Positions 1-7,871 of a stretch of 64,000 nucleotides of DNA are shown piece after piece; within the stretch, counting starts at the first letter, position 1, and every line of letters begins with the position of its first letter. The position numbers and the translations under genes were made by a program. A model generated the notes under the pieces. The model saw only the letters and a list, made by a program, of their open reading frames with translations. It was not told the DNA's origin and made no database searches. The stretch lies in the NCBI GenBank assembly GCA_023144005.1, contig JAGLGN010000014.1, positions 1 through 64,000 on the forward strand, given 5' to 3'. This DNA comes from a bacterium (lineage in GTDB: Bacteria; AUK180).

Positions 1-35
1 TGAACAATGTACAATTGACAATGAACAATTATGAG
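1..35. repeat. Heptanucleotide tandem repeat (NNNACAA type)
   Basis: Five consecutive 7-nt units: TGAACAA, TGTACAA, TTGACAA, TGAACAA, TTATGAG. The same 7-nt period and near-identical units recur at 3833, 29158 and 34095 (the last two on the opposite strand), always between genes. No coding potential is evident. Confidence 0.75.
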
Positions 36-112
36 ATAAAATGGATCTATATTTGCCATTCCTAACTTGATCGGGAATCTATCTGATATTTACTTTTTCT
101 GCTTTCCCCCAC

Positions 113-137
113 TATTCATTATTCACTATTCACTTCT
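113..137. repeat. Heptanucleotide repeat (ATTCACT type)
   Basis: Units ATTCATT, ATTCACT and ATTCACT in 7-nt register, preceded by a C-rich run. The block at 17801-17830 has the same units and the same C-rich lead-in, so this is a second sequence variant of the heptamer family. A 7-bp hairpin (143-149 pairing with 155-161) follows directly. Confidence 0.65.
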
Positions 138-284
138 CCTTTGACTGCCACGGAGGCAGTCTGCGGTCTTCGAATCCACGCGAAACATGAAGTGGTTTAT
201 GTTTCTCCCTCTCCAAGTTTATACACAGGAAAATAACGGTTACGATGAAAATTAATGTTGATTCATGTGAATACAGTATATTTG

Positions 285-376
<92 letters not shown>

Positions 377-377
377 A

Positions 378-454
378 TGGCACGCCCGGCGGGATTCGAA
401 CCCACGACCTTTGGAACCGCAGTCCAACGCTCTATCCAGCTGAGCTACGGGCGT
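378..454 (-). tRNA. tRNA-Arg (anticodon GCG)
   Basis: Acceptor ACGCCCG/CGGGCGT, discriminator G and encoded CCA (378-380). The D-loop has the A20 typical of tRNA-Arg. The anticodon stem TTGGA/TCCAA encloses CTGCGGT, giving anticodon GCG, which would read CGC and CGU. Most bacteria use ACG (modified to ICG) for these codons, so this anticodon is unusual. It is the first gene of a two-tRNA transcript. Confidence 0.92.
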
Positions 455-465
455 AATGAAGATTT

Positions 466-494
466 AATGTAGCAGATTTTATTAAATTTTGCAA
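466..494 (-). promoter_or_regulatory. Promoter of tRNA-Arg/tRNA-Ser
   Basis: On the minus strand -35 TTGCAA (489-494), 17-bp spacer, -10 TACATT (466-471); the tRNA-Arg 5' end is 11 nt downstream of the -10. Inferred from consensus and position only. Confidence 0.7.
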
Positions 495-531
495 GGGAGT
501 ACCCTGAGAGAATACATACTTCCTTATCAAA

Positions 532-1323
532 TCACTGGCTACCAGTCTGAAGAAAATTGCTGTTTAGATATTCCATAAAGAGAGCTACCTTTTTTGAATC
601 ACTCGGCTTGGCGATAAATGGAGTTAGATCCACCGCGAGATGATGAAAATCATAATCTTTACAATGATCAATTAATTTCTCCTTAAGATCATCCATGTTT
701 TCTATACTAAGTTTCTCCGATAGATATTGCATATCTGGCTGGACTCTACCGTGTAAATATACTATGTCAAAGAAATCACGGCCCATTGGCCTTGATCGTG
801 TAAAAACCGCACATATCTTTTGAGAAAGCAGTAGGTCTTGAGGGACTACAAGAATATTCGTGAAAACCTCAAACTTATTGATCAATATTTTTTCCGGAGT
901 ATAGTTATAATCTTGTGGTTCTGTATCGAATTGAATATCCAATTTTGCATCCAAATGTCCTGTAATGCCCATACTCGAAAGTAATTCTAAAAATTTGAAA
1001 TGGCACTTAAACGCTTTCTTTGTGGTTACTTTGATTTCTATTATATATCCTTCAAGACTTAGTTTTTTCTGTACTAATTCTGTAAGATCGACGAATTGCT
1101 CTTTTGTAATGCCTAAATTATCAAAATCAAGATCCTCAGAAAATCGCGTATTTCCGTGAATAATCTTTATTGCTGTGCCACCCATGAATACAAGCTTTTT
1201 GCTGTATTGAGAATCGTAGATTATTTCTAGTATTTTATACTGCAAATACTCCCTTAAGATATTTTTTTTGAAAGACCTTAAATTCTCAGGAAAAAAACTG
1301 CTTAGATGTTCAATATCTATCAT
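532..1323 (-). CDS. AbiEii-type nucleotidyltransferase toxin
   Basis: The protein of 263 residues matches the AbiEii/AbiGii (DUF1814) nucleotidyltransferase-like toxin family of type IV toxin-antitoxin and abortive-infection systems. Visible motifs are GGTA (residues 48-51) and RFSEDLDF (60-67), the nucleotide-binding and acidic catalytic signatures of the fold. Members of the family are thought to transfer nucleotides to tRNA acceptor ends. The reading frame overlaps the end of the upstream AbiEi-like gene by 14 bp, the usual order of antitoxin then toxin. Its neighbours on the downstream side are tRNA genes, a common location for mobile defence genes, although I see no integrase or attachment repeat. 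Confidence 0.88.
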   Translation of the reverse strand: MIDIEHLSSFFPENLRSFKKNILREYLQYKILEIIYDSQYSKKLVFMGGTAIKIIHGNTRFSEDLDFDNLGITKEQFVDLTELVQKKLSLEGYIIEIKVTTKKAFKCHFKFLELLSSMGITGHLDAKLDIQFDTEPQDYNYTPEKILINKFEVFTNILVVPQDLLLSQKICAVFTRSRPMGRDFFDIVYLHGRVQPDMQYLSEKLSIENMDDLKEKLIDHCKDYDFHHLAVDLTPFIAKPSDSKKVALFMEYLNSNFLQTGSQ

Positions 1324-1933
1324 TTTTTAGAAACCTCAATAATTTATTTATTCTCAGCGACAATTTATTTTGCGCGAAACGGGCAACATAGCTCTTAAGT
1401 TTATACTCATCAATATTATCCCAAAATACCTCTTGGTTGAATCGTAATTCTGAAAAATCCTTTTTCGTATTATAGTGGGGATTCAAATACAAAAAATCGA
1501 GGATGGATTTTTCAAGATCAGCTATTTTATATGCAATATTATCGCTTTGTACAATTTCATACCCAAAAAATAATCCGGGCTTCATGGCTCTATAATAGAA
1601 TTGTCCTATATCCGTTTCGAAGCTATACTTCCGCCTTGAAGAAACCGATGTAATTGTATAAACACTTTCAGGGATCAAATTATGATAGGACAATGCCATT
1701 TCAAGCGACACATATGACGGTGAATATATCCGATTCGCTATACAATATAAAGCGGCATCGTCAATTATTTTATCTGAGAACATGTAGTATTTGCTGATGA
1801 TTTTTTTTATATATCCCTTTTTTTGCCATTCATTTAATCTGGAATGATAAAAGGTTCCATCTAACTTTCTTATATCGGCTAGAGAAAACACTGTGTAATT
1901 TGATAATTCTTGTCTAAGCTCTAAATATCTCAT
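1310..1933 (-). CDS. AbiEi-type antitoxin / transcriptional regulator
   Basis: A 207-residue protein whose first ~60 residues form a winged helix (ending in KGYIKKIISKYYMF), like the N-terminal domain of AbiEi antitoxins. Residues ~70-130 resemble the AbiEi-type middle domain (YSPSYVSLEMALSYH and the following ITSVS). In this family the protein represses its own operon through inverted repeats. Here a near-perfect 18-bp palindrome sits 14 nt upstream of the ATG, over the expected transcription start. No Shine-Dalgarno is evident. It is paired by a 14-bp overlap with the toxin gene. The assignment rests on family resemblance and the gene pairing. Confidence 0.82.
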   Translation of the reverse strand: MRYLELRQELSNYTVFSLADIRKLDGTFYHSRLNEWQKKGYIKKIISKYYMFSDKIIDDAALYCIANRIYSPSYVSLEMALSYHNLIPESVYTITSVSSRRKYSFETDIGQFYYRAMKPGLFFGYEIVQSDNIAYKIADLEKSILDFLYLNPHYNTKKDFSELRFNQEVFWDNIDEYKLKSYVARFAQNKLSLRINKLLRFLKNDRY

Positions 1934-1946
1934 ATTTATTCATATT

Positions 1947-1964
1947 TGTACGATATTTCGTACA
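1947..1964. promoter_or_regulatory. Palindromic operator of the abiE-like operon
   Basis: TGTACGATATTTCGTACA consists of 7-bp perfect inverted arms around TATT. It lies directly downstream of the -10 box of the antitoxin promoter, covering the predicted start of transcription, so a bound repressor would block initiation. AbiEi-type autoregulation is known for the family; binding here is inferred. Confidence 0.75.
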
Positions 1965-1971
1965 TCTAAGA

Positions 1972-2002
1972 ATTATATAGCATATATTAATAGAAAAGTC
2001 AA
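1972..2002 (-). promoter_or_regulatory. Promoter of the abiE-like operon
   Basis: Minus strand -35 TTGACT (1997-2002). The -10 is TATAAT (1972-1977, spacer 19) or TATATA (1974-1979, spacer 17). The operator palindrome follows immediately. Confidence 0.7.
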
Positions 2003-2014
2003 TGTATTTCCTAT

Positions 2015-3748
2015 TTAATCAAAATACGCGGACAGCACATATTGATATACCATGCGGTGAGTATTAAAGAAAGAGCCGTTAAAGCCGATTGAATTCTGCA
2101 TAATGCGCATCCAGCCCTCTCTATTGTCATAATAAGTAGGAAGAATTACATTTTCAAGTTTATCGTAGAGGTTTTCCAGCTCTTTGGCTCTGGAATTCTC
2201 CGCTGCCGGCTTTCCGATGGATGGCCTTTCATTGATCGACCATCCCGTAACATTCTCCACATGACCCTCAAGCCACCATCCGTCCAATATGCTTAGATTA
2301 GGAACGCCATTAACACCTGCCTTCATTCCGCTGGTACCGGAGGCTTCTTTCGGAGGTTGAGGATTATTGAGCCAAAGATCGACTCCTGCCACAAGCTTTT
2401 TCGCCAGCGCCATATTATAATTCTCAAGATACACCACATTCATCTTGTCGGAAAGCTCGGCCATCGCCTTCTTTATCTCAATAATGATCTTTTTTCCTTC
2501 GTGATCTTTCGGGTGGGCTTTACCGGCAAAGATCACCTGGAGGCCTCCCGAGGATTCAACGATCTTCCTTATTCTATCCTTGTCGGAAAAGAACATATAC
2601 GGTCTTTTATACGCCGTGATCCTTCTTGCAAAACCTATGGTGAATTTTTCCCTGTCAAAAGAAAGTCCGTACTTCTTGTTAATCCCAGATACCAGCTCTC
2701 CCTTTGCCTCGTGATGAGCTGCCCATATCTCCTCCAGAGGAATATTGAAGGCATTGCGCAAAGTGAACGGATCTTTTTTCCATTCCACTAAGTACTTGTC
2801 AAAGAGCCTTTTCATGGGCTCTGAAGACCAGAAGGCGGTATGTATCCCGTTCGTGATCGAATCTATTCTAAATCCGGGAAACATTTCTCTTGATATCTCA
2901 CCGTGTTTTTTGGCGACTCCGTTGATATATTTACTTGAATTCAATGCCAGGAGAGTCATGTTCAATCCTTCTCCGGGACACATTTTTTTATATTCCGCTT
3001 CGGTAAGATAATCACCCAGCAACTCTTTCACCAGATCGATAGCGAACTTGTCATGACCTGCCGGAACAGGGGTATGCGTCGTAAATACGCATCTGTTGTG
3101 AACCTTCTTCTCCACCTTCTCGTCAAAAATATCCCAGGTGCCGTCATCGGTCAGATCCTTTCTCAGCTCCAGGGTCAATAATGCGGAATGGCCCTCGTTC
3201 ATATGATATTTCGCGATATCATAATAACCGAGCTGCTTCAGGATCCGATAACCGCCGATACCAAGAATGAGCTCCTGTGAAAGGCGGTATCTTCGGTCTC
3301 CGCCGTATAAGCGATGTGTGATCTTTCGCATCTCCGGGGAGTTTTCTTCCAGATCTGTGTCCATGAAATAGATAGGGACCAAGTGGCCGCCGATACCCCG
3401 AAGATCGTAGCGCCACGCCCTGACTATGACTTCTTCTCCGTTGATCCTCACGGTCACTCGCTGTTTCACTTCCTGCATAAAGCGTGAGATCTCCCACTCG
3501 CATGGTTCTTCTATCTGCATTCCTTTATCATCGAATTTCTGAATAAAATACCCCTTGTTAGAGATCAGGGTTACACCTAGGATCGGAACTTCAAGGTCTG
3601 CGCATGATCTCAGCGTATCACCCGCCAGAATTCCTAATCCTCCGGAGTATGTTGGTATTTCTTCGTGGAAGCCGATCTCCATACTGAAGTATGCGATCTT
3701 CACAGTGTCCTTGTACAATTGTTTCATTTTATGTATTCCGTATTCCAT
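2015..3748 (-). CDS. glgP: Alpha-glucan phosphorylase (GT35, short form)
   Basis: The 577-residue protein belongs to the glycogen/maltodextrin phosphorylase family in the short form (alpha-glucan family phosphorylase), which releases glucose-1-phosphate from glycogen or maltodextrins in the cytoplasm. The PLP-binding signature GTSGMKAG is present with Lys476. The N-terminus has the typical YFSMEIGFHEEIPTYSGGLG. It is shorter than the ~800-residue classical enzymes, as expected for this subgroup. The ATG at 3748 follows AGAGGAAAT and a -35 TTGAAC/17 bp/-10 TATAAT promoter at 3770-3798. It stands alone. A CBM48-like domain at 29.4 kb is another possible hint of glycogen metabolism in this genome. 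Confidence 0.93.
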   Translation of the reverse strand: MEYGIHKMKQLYKDTVKIAYFSMEIGFHEEIPTYSGGLGILAGDTLRSCADLEVPILGVTLISNKGYFIQKFDDKGMQIEEPCEWEISRFMQEVKQRVTVRINGEEVIVRAWRYDLRGIGGHLVPIYFMDTDLEENSPEMRKITHRLYGGDRRYRLSQELILGIGGYRILKQLGYYDIAKYHMNEGHSALLTLELRKDLTDDGTWDIFDEKVEKKVHNRCVFTTHTPVPAGHDKFAIDLVKELLGDYLTEAEYKKMCPGEGLNMTLLALNSSKYINGVAKKHGEISREMFPGFRIDSITNGIHTAFWSSEPMKRLFDKYLVEWKKDPFTLRNAFNIPLEEIWAAHHEAKGELVSGINKKYGLSFDREKFTIGFARRITAYKRPYMFFSDKDRIRKIVESSGGLQVIFAGKAHPKDHEGKKIIIEIKKAMAELSDKMNVVYLENYNMALAKKLVAGVDLWLNNPQPPKEASGTSGMKAGVNGVPNLSILDGWWLEGHVENVTGWSINERPSIGKPAAENSRAKELENLYDKLENVILPTYYDNREGWMRIMQNSIGFNGSFFNTHRMVYQYVLSAYFD

Positions 3749-3769
3749 ATTTCCTCTTTATCTTGAATA

Positions 3770-3798
3770 ATTATATAACATTACCATTTTCGGTTCAA
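3770..3798 (-). promoter_or_regulatory. Promoter of glgP
   Basis: Minus strand TTGAAC (3793-3798), 17-bp spacer, TATAAT (3770-3775). A ~15-nt leader carrying AGAGGAAAT follows, so this is a conventional led transcript. Confidence 0.75.
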
Positions 3799-3832
3799 GT
3801 GGTTGATTGATAAATAGAGGCCCCTAGAGAAA

Positions 3833-3860
3833 TGGACAATGGACAATTGACAATGGACAA
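3833..3860. repeat. Heptanucleotide tandem repeat (TGGACAA)
   Basis: Four exact 7-nt units: TGGACAA, TGGACAA, TTGACAA, TGGACAA. Same family as 1-35; intergenic. Confidence 0.75.
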
Positions 3861-3925
3861 TTAAAGAAAAATGAATAGTAAACAATAGAGAGACGAATAA
3901 ATACAATGAAGGAGAAGGGGATAAA

Positions 3926-4009
3926 TTCCGACTTCTATAGGAATGACATTCAAAGATGTGCGGAAAATGTTTCCGGGTGATTCTAAACTCATTCTCCCGC
4001 CACCCACCC
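3926..4009 (+). repeat. Dispersed intergenic repeat, family 2, copy 1
   Basis: An ~84-bp segment containing GAATGACATTCAAAGATGTG, then GGAAAATG, GATTCTAAAC, CATTCTCC and CCACCCACC. Related copies lie at 17684-17750 (inverted) and 19431-19494. It sits downstream of the GAF-protein gene. No coding potential is seen. Confidence 0.6.
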
Positions 4010-4029
4010 AGGTGATCTGAGTCATAACA

Positions 4030-4485
4030 CTATAGCAAAGGTTCTACCAAAGCTGCGATCTCGCCGAGAAATTCTATATCATCATGCGAAAAGGGATTCA
4101 AGTCATGGGAATCAATATCAACTTCACCGAGAATACGGCCGACCCTCTTTATTGGAATGACGATCTCCGAAAGCACCTTCGCGCTGCAGGATAAATAATT
4201 GCTCTCCTTTGAGACATCCTGAATAATAAAGGGCTGGCCGGTTTCCGCGGCCTGTCCGCAGATACCCTTGCCATAAGGGATACGCAAATGTTCGGTCGTG
4301 GGGCCCGCAAATGGGCCTAATTCAAGCACTCGCTCTTGATCCGGAGCATTTAAATAAAAGCCCACCCAATGATAATGAGGGACTTCATTCTTCAGCAGAT
4401 CACAGATCCCCTGCAAGAAACTATTAAGGTCTGCTGTGTCACGGCCTCGGATCTGTTCGTATAAGCGCAGAAAGAGATCATTCAT
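4030..4485 (-). CDS. GAF-domain protein, fRMsr-like (free methionine-R-sulfoxide reductase family)
   Basis: A single GAF domain of 151 residues with the fRMsr hallmarks: GKGICG (72-77), LSCSAKVLSEIVIPI (around 98-112) and EVDIDS (121-126). Enzymes of this family reduce free methionine-R-sulfoxide. Of the three cysteines used by the E. coli enzyme, two have counterparts (Cys76 and Cys100, the latter at the catalytic position). The third position (in LRIP, 67-70) is preceded by His rather than Cys, so recycling chemistry may differ, or the protein may be a GAF sensor. The frame overlaps the AhpD-like gene by 8 bp, so the two are translationally coupled and probably serve oxidative-stress repair. 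Confidence 0.75.
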   Translation of the reverse strand: MNDLFLRLYEQIRGRDTADLNSFLQGICDLLKNEVPHYHWVGFYLNAPDQERVLELGPFAGPTTEHLRIPYGKGICGQAAETGQPFIIQDVSKESNYLSCSAKVLSEIVIPIKRVGRILGEVDIDSHDLNPFSHDDIEFLGEIAALVEPLL

Positions 4486-4846
4486 CTGATCCCTCCTGGA
4501 GGAGATCCCACTCCTTGAACATCCTTCTCAAATGGGGAATTATAATGGATCCGCCGACAATCAGCGCGATATCCGCCGCTTCCGTCAACTCCTTCGAGGT
4601 GAGGCCCGAAGAAAAGCAATTGTGAAGATGATATGTGATACAATCGTCGCAACGCAGCACAAGAGAGGCGGTAAGGCCGAGCATTTCCTTTACCTTCACA
4701 CTAAGAGCGCCTTCGGTATATGCCGATGTATCCAAATTGAAAAATCTTTTGATTCCAATGTCTGCATACTTCATTACCGTATCATTCAATGATTCTCTTT
4801 GCTCAAAAAATCTTTTTGCAGAGGGCGAACTGTCCCGTTTTTTCAT
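4478..4846 (-). CDS. AhpD-like / carboxymuconolactone decarboxylase family protein
   Basis: A 122-residue protein of the CMD/AhpD fold with the redox motif CDDC (Cys66, Cys69) followed by His73 and Cys77, as in alkylhydroperoxidase-like proteins. The start is placed at the ATG at 4846 because GCGAGGAT lies 6-9 nt upstream. The open frame continues to 4915, but those extra codons are encoded by the end of a MITE and are not native. Coupled by 8-bp overlap to the downstream fRMsr-like gene. The MITE end is only 16 bp upstream of this start, so the original promoter has probably been displaced or replaced. Confidence 0.82.
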   Translation of the reverse strand: MKKRDSSPSAKRFFEQRESLNDTVMKYADIGIKRFFNLDTSAYTEGALSVKVKEMLGLTASLVLRCDDCITYHLHNCFSSGLTSKELTEAADIALIVGGSIIIPHLRRMFKEWDLLQEGSDE

Positions 4847-4862
4847 AATATCCTCGCTATGA

Positions 4863-5133
4863 GTGTTCTGATTCATAATTACCTTGGCAATGGCTGATGC
4901 TATTTTGTTCCGCATTCAAGGCGCGAGGAACGCTGCATACCCACAGCGGTATGTAAGCAACGAGCAACGCAGAAGACAGAAAAAGAGCACCAGCCCGAAG
5001 GGAATATCATCTTTGGTCAATTTCTTCCTCTCTCTTCACTTACGGACCACCAAGGGTACGCGGCGCTCATTGTTCGTTGGAATTGACTCAAATTTAAACA
5101 TTCCATTGGCAAGGTAATTATGAATCAGAGCAC
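4863..5133. mobile_element. MITE copy A (271 bp, ~31-bp terminal inverted repeats)
   Basis: The left end begins GTGTTCTGATTCATAATTAC and the right end, read on the other strand, begins GTGCTCTGATTCATAATTAC. The match continues to CAATGG with only two differences over 31 bp. The interior shares CTGATGCTATTTTG, CGCATTCAAGG, GGTATGTAAG and TTTGGTCAATTTCTTCC with the copies at 13996-14540. It encodes no transposase, so it must be moved in trans. I find no clear target-site duplication. It occupies the region between the divergent AhpD-like and TonB-domain genes. Confidence 0.85.
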
Positions 5134-5217
5134 TAATTAAAATTTACATTAAATCCTCTTTAAAGTCAATGGTAACCACAGCCCTTGATTTGTTAGCTGA
5201 TATATACTATAATTCTA

Positions 5218-5404
5218 GTGCTCGGATTCATAGATACGATGACAGTCGTTCACAAGCGAACGAGGTACGAGGTTAGATGTACGAAGTGTGAAGTGGAAAT
5301 AAAAACAATATTCACGCTCATAGTGGGTATGCGGCGTTCCTCGCGCCTTGAATGCGGAACAAAATAGCATCAGCCATTGTTACCGTCTTTATGAATTAGA
5401 ACAC
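5218..5404. mobile_element. MITE copy B (187 bp, rearranged)
   Basis: The left end is GTGCTCGGATTCATAGATAC; the right end read on the minus strand is GTGTTCTAATTCATAAAGAC. The right half carries the standard left interior of copy A in inverted orientation (CAATGGCTGATGCTATTTTG at 5360-5381 on the minus strand). The other half is replaced by unrelated sequence including a heptamer block. It is a deleted or recombined member of the same family. Confidence 0.75.
5260..5294. repeat. Heptanucleotide repeat (ACGAGGT type) inside MITE B
   Basis: Five 7-nt units: ACGAGGT, ACGAGGT, TAGATGT, ACGAAGT, GTGAAGT. The complement of the same units forms the block at 19697-19731. Confidence 0.7.
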
Positions 5405-5424
5405 AAAAGATTAGGAGATAGATA

Positions 5425-6435
5425 ATGAATAAGAGCCAAAAGAGTATTTTGATCATTGAGGCGATTCTGCTCGTTGTCGGGCTGGGGATTTATTTCCTTA
5501 TTCCTGAAAAGACAATCGACCTTTCAGATCTCCAATTCCGGTTCGAAGAATCCATACAACAATACAATAAGATTCAATCAGTAGATTACTCTATCGTCGC
5601 AACAAGGGTATTGCTTCTTGATAAGCGGTCTGATGAAATTGAAGATCTTTTCAATGACAAAAAGGCCACATATGAGGAGTTGAGCTCCCTTATCTCAATG
5701 TTCGAGCGAGAGATCAAGGATATTCTGGGATTAAATGAGCTTTACGAAAGAGGATTGAAGCAATTACAGGAAACCAAAGGCCGACTGAATAAATGGGTAA
5801 TTGTAAATCAAGATACCATCGATTCTTCAGCCTCGATCTCTTCTGAAGTCGATACTGTACAGAAATTTTTTAAATCCGTGGAAGCGAAGTTCGTATCCGC
5901 AAATTCCGAGGAAGAAGTGAAGTACGCAGTTGAAAAAATGGCTGAGATAAAAGGGAAAATATCATACTTCAACACCTTGGTCAGAGATCAGGAAAAAAGA
6001 GATGCCGATAAGAGGCGAAACAATGCCGCTTATCAGAAAAAGCTGGATGCGAGAAAAAGACAAGAGGCATTGGCGAGAAAGAAAGCAGAAGAATTAAAGA
6101 AAAAGCAGGAGGAGGCCGAGGCTAAAGCCCTCAAAGACCAGAAAGAGGAGAGCGTGGGAAAGACCTCCAGTGCGAGATTAACCTTTCGGGCAATACCTGA
6201 ATACCCCATTCGAATGAGGGAAATGGGATTCGGAGGACAAGTCAAGATCAAGGTAACCGTCGGAACCGACGGTAAGCCCAAGAATATCAAGATATTAAGA
6301 AGTTCAGGAAACGATACTCTTGACTTCAATGCTGAAAAAGCCGCTGAGAAATGTGTATTCGCACCAGCATATCAGAACGGCAAACCAATTGAAGAAGATT
6401 TCATTATCCCTTATGACTTTTCACCGGATGAATAA
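5425..6435 (+). CDS. TonB C-terminal domain protein with long periplasmic stalk
   Basis: 336 residues: an N-terminal membrane anchor (8-26), a long helical and charged region rich in Lys/Glu/Ala (~30-240, coiled-coil-like), and a C-terminal TonB domain (~250-336) with YPIRMREMGFGGQVKIKV and the typical VGTDGKPKNIKILRSSG. TonB proteins transmit proton-motive energy from ExbB/ExbD to outer-membrane receptors, so this supports a diderm envelope. Neither ExbB/D nor a TonB-dependent receptor is in the window. The ATG follows AGGAGATAGATA. It overlaps the next gene by 8 bp. Function beyond the TonB fold is not clear. Confidence 0.82.
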   Translation: MNKSQKSILIIEAILLVVGLGIYFLIPEKTIDLSDLQFRFEESIQQYNKIQSVDYSIVATRVLLLDKRSDEIEDLFNDKKATYEELSSLISMFEREIKDILGLNELYERGLKQLQETKGRLNKWVIVNQDTIDSSASISSEVDTVQKFFKSVEAKFVSANSEEEVKYAVEKMAEIKGKISYFNTLVRDQEKRDADKRRNNAAYQKKLDARKRQEALARKKAEELKKKQEEAEAKALKDQKEESVGKTSSARLTFRAIPEYPIRMREMGFGGQVKIKVTVGTDGKPKNIKILRSSGNDTLDFNAEKAAEKCVFAPAYQNGKPIEEDFIIPYDFSPDE

Positions 6436-6967
6436 GATCCTCTTTCTCGCAGTTTCTTTATTTCTGCTGTCAAATTGCACAATTACATTGAGGCCCAGGA
6501 TCGATGTAAATGTAATTGACGTTACAGACTCATTGGAAAAACAGATCCTCGGCGAATTCAAAATCATCGAATCTAATTATTTATATATAGACGAACCGTC
6601 CTCAAAGGTAGAAACTAACGGCTCAAAAGTAGACACGGACTTCTATAAAGCCATGAAAGAGAGGATCTATTTTTCTGATATCATTGACAATTATAAGATA
6701 AAACGCCTGATTGGCGAAGGTGCGGATGGATTACTGCGCGTAATCGAAAGCGAGATCTTTATTAAGGACTCACTCCTTTTGGAAGAGGTTACAGAAATAG
6801 TGGACATCGACAATAGAGCAAGGAAAACAATAGTGGAATATATTGCGGAAAAAAACAAAGAGCAAAATAATATTGACTTCTATTGGAATACTTTTCACAA
6901 GATCAGCGTGAAACGGTCACCGACTGGCACGCTTTTTGAGGAAGAAGGGGTATGGAAAGAAAAATAA
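6428..6967 (+). CDS. DUF1318 (YdbL-like) lipoprotein
   Basis: 179 residues. The start is set at 6428 because the protein then begins with a lipoprotein signal (MNKILFLAVSLFLLSNC, lipobox LSNC, Cys17); the open frame extends upstream to 6320 only by overlapping the TonB gene. The mature part shows the DUF1318/YdbL pattern: DFYKAMKERI, then GEGADGLLRVIES, then a DNRARKTIVEYIAEKN motif near the end. YdbL-type proteins are small envelope proteins of unknown precise function, often next to large AsmA-like proteins, which are absent here. Start and stop overlaps on both sides suggest a three-gene operon with the TonB-domain and thioredoxin-like genes. Confidence 0.75.
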   Translation: MNKILFLAVSLFLLSNCTITLRPRIDVNVIDVTDSLEKQILGEFKIIESNYLYIDEPSSKVETNGSKVDTDFYKAMKERIYFSDIIDNYKIKRLIGEGADGLLRVIESEIFIKDSLLLEEVTEIVDIDNRARKTIVEYIAEKNKEQNNIDFYWNTFHKISVKRSPTGTLFEEEGVWKEK

Positions 6968-7764
6968 AATTTTGGATCATTTGTTTCTTGGGAATATTAT
7001 TGCTGAAGGGATTCGTTTTTGTTAACCTTGTTGACATTGAAGGCCAGAGAGTTAATCTGAGAAATAATACAAAGGGCAAGGTCATACTTCTTTCATTTTT
7101 CGCGACCACCTGCAAACCCTGTCAGAAAGAACTCCCTGAGATAAAAAAGATGCTGGCGGAAATGAACGGTTCTAAATTGGAATTCATTCTGGTATCGGAA
7201 GATGGTTCTGATGTATCGTCCGACACGATCACCGCGTTCTTGAAGCCGATATTCAATGATAAAATGCCCAAGATATTGAGAGATATCTATCATCAGCAGT
7301 ACCAATTGAACGCCGAGAAGGGCTCCCCCGTCTCCATCCCCCGCAATGTGATCCTGGTAAACGGGAAAGCGGTATTGGATATCTGCGGATTTCACGAGGA
7401 TTCTATTCAGAAGATACAATCTGTCCTGAAGGAAAAATTAAGCGCTAGTACGAATAAAGAGCGTTCCGTCTATCGTCTTGATTTTCACTCACAAGGAATG
7501 GAAGAAGCCGGTAAGGCGCAATATATATCTCTGGTCAAGGCCTTCTGCGCAAGTCATAATGTGATCGCGAACGAAAGTTTGACCGATACTTCAGCTGACA
7601 TTTTGAAATTCGAGATCAAACCGGTCGGTTCATATAAATTGTTCAAGGTTTCCCTTTTAGACCCCGCCGGGTCTGAAACGAAATCAAAATCTGTGGTGGT
7701 CTATCAGGAAGCGGAGAGCAAGAAGAAACTGAAAAGCTTAGTAAATCAAGTATTTTCTAATTAA
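6952..7764 (+). CDS. TlpA/ResA-like thioredoxin-fold protein
   Basis: 270 residues with an N-terminal membrane segment (7-25), then a TlpA/ResA-type thioredoxin domain: NLVDIEGQRVNL, FFATTCKPCQKELPEI with the redox pair Cys54-Cys57, and a cis-Pro region (SIPRNVILV). Such proteins reduce disulfides of periplasmic or exported proteins, including cytochrome c. A further ~100-residue C-terminal domain (about 165-270) is not recognised. It overlaps the lipoprotein gene by 16 bp and uses GAAGGGG as ribosome-binding site. Envelope location is inferred from the N-terminal segment. Confidence 0.8.
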   Translation: MERKIKFWIICFLGILLLKGFVFVNLVDIEGQRVNLRNNTKGKVILLSFFATTCKPCQKELPEIKKMLAEMNGSKLEFILVSEDGSDVSSDTITAFLKPIFNDKMPKILRDIYHQQYQLNAEKGSPVSIPRNVILVNGKAVLDICGFHEDSIQKIQSVLKEKLSASTNKERSVYRLDFHSQGMEEAGKAQYISLVKAFCASHNVIANESLTDTSADILKFEIKPVGSYKLFKVSLLDPAGSETKSKSVVVYQEAESKKKLKSLVNQVFSN

Positions 7765-7835
7765 AAAATGCCAAAACCTTTCACCTTTTGAACAATCTTC
7801 TATTCCCCGCACATTGAATACGGAACAAAAATGAC

Positions 7836-7864
7836 TTGAAAAGACATTGCATTTAGTTTATAAT
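7836..7864 (+). promoter_or_regulatory. Leaderless promoter of the TPR/ExeA operon
   Basis: TTGAAA (7836-7841), 17-bp spacer, TATAAT (7859-7864). The ATG at 7872 begins 7 nt after the -10, so transcription should start at or next to the start codon. No Shine-Dalgarno fits in this space. Confidence 0.8.
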
Positions 7865-7871
7865 AGTACTT

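Noticed and set aside
143-161. GACTGCC/GGCAGTC hairpin as a tRNA terminator
   Set aside because: No T-run follows on either strand and it lies 126 bp beyond the tRNA-Ser end.
4884-5117. Frame inside MITE copy A similar to one inside copies C/D (MADAILFRIQGARN)
   Set aside because: Similarity comes from the repeated DNA; the frame is broken in copies C/D and lacks a ribosome-binding site, so it is not a transposase or conserved protein.
6320-6427. Upstream extension of the DUF1318 lipoprotein frame
   Set aside because: Lies within the TonB-domain gene and would hide the lipoprotein signal that begins at 6428.
7801-7830. Possible MITE remnant before the TPR gene (TTGAATACGGAACAAAA)
   Set aside because: Only about 17 bases resemble the MITE interior and no terminal repeat is present.
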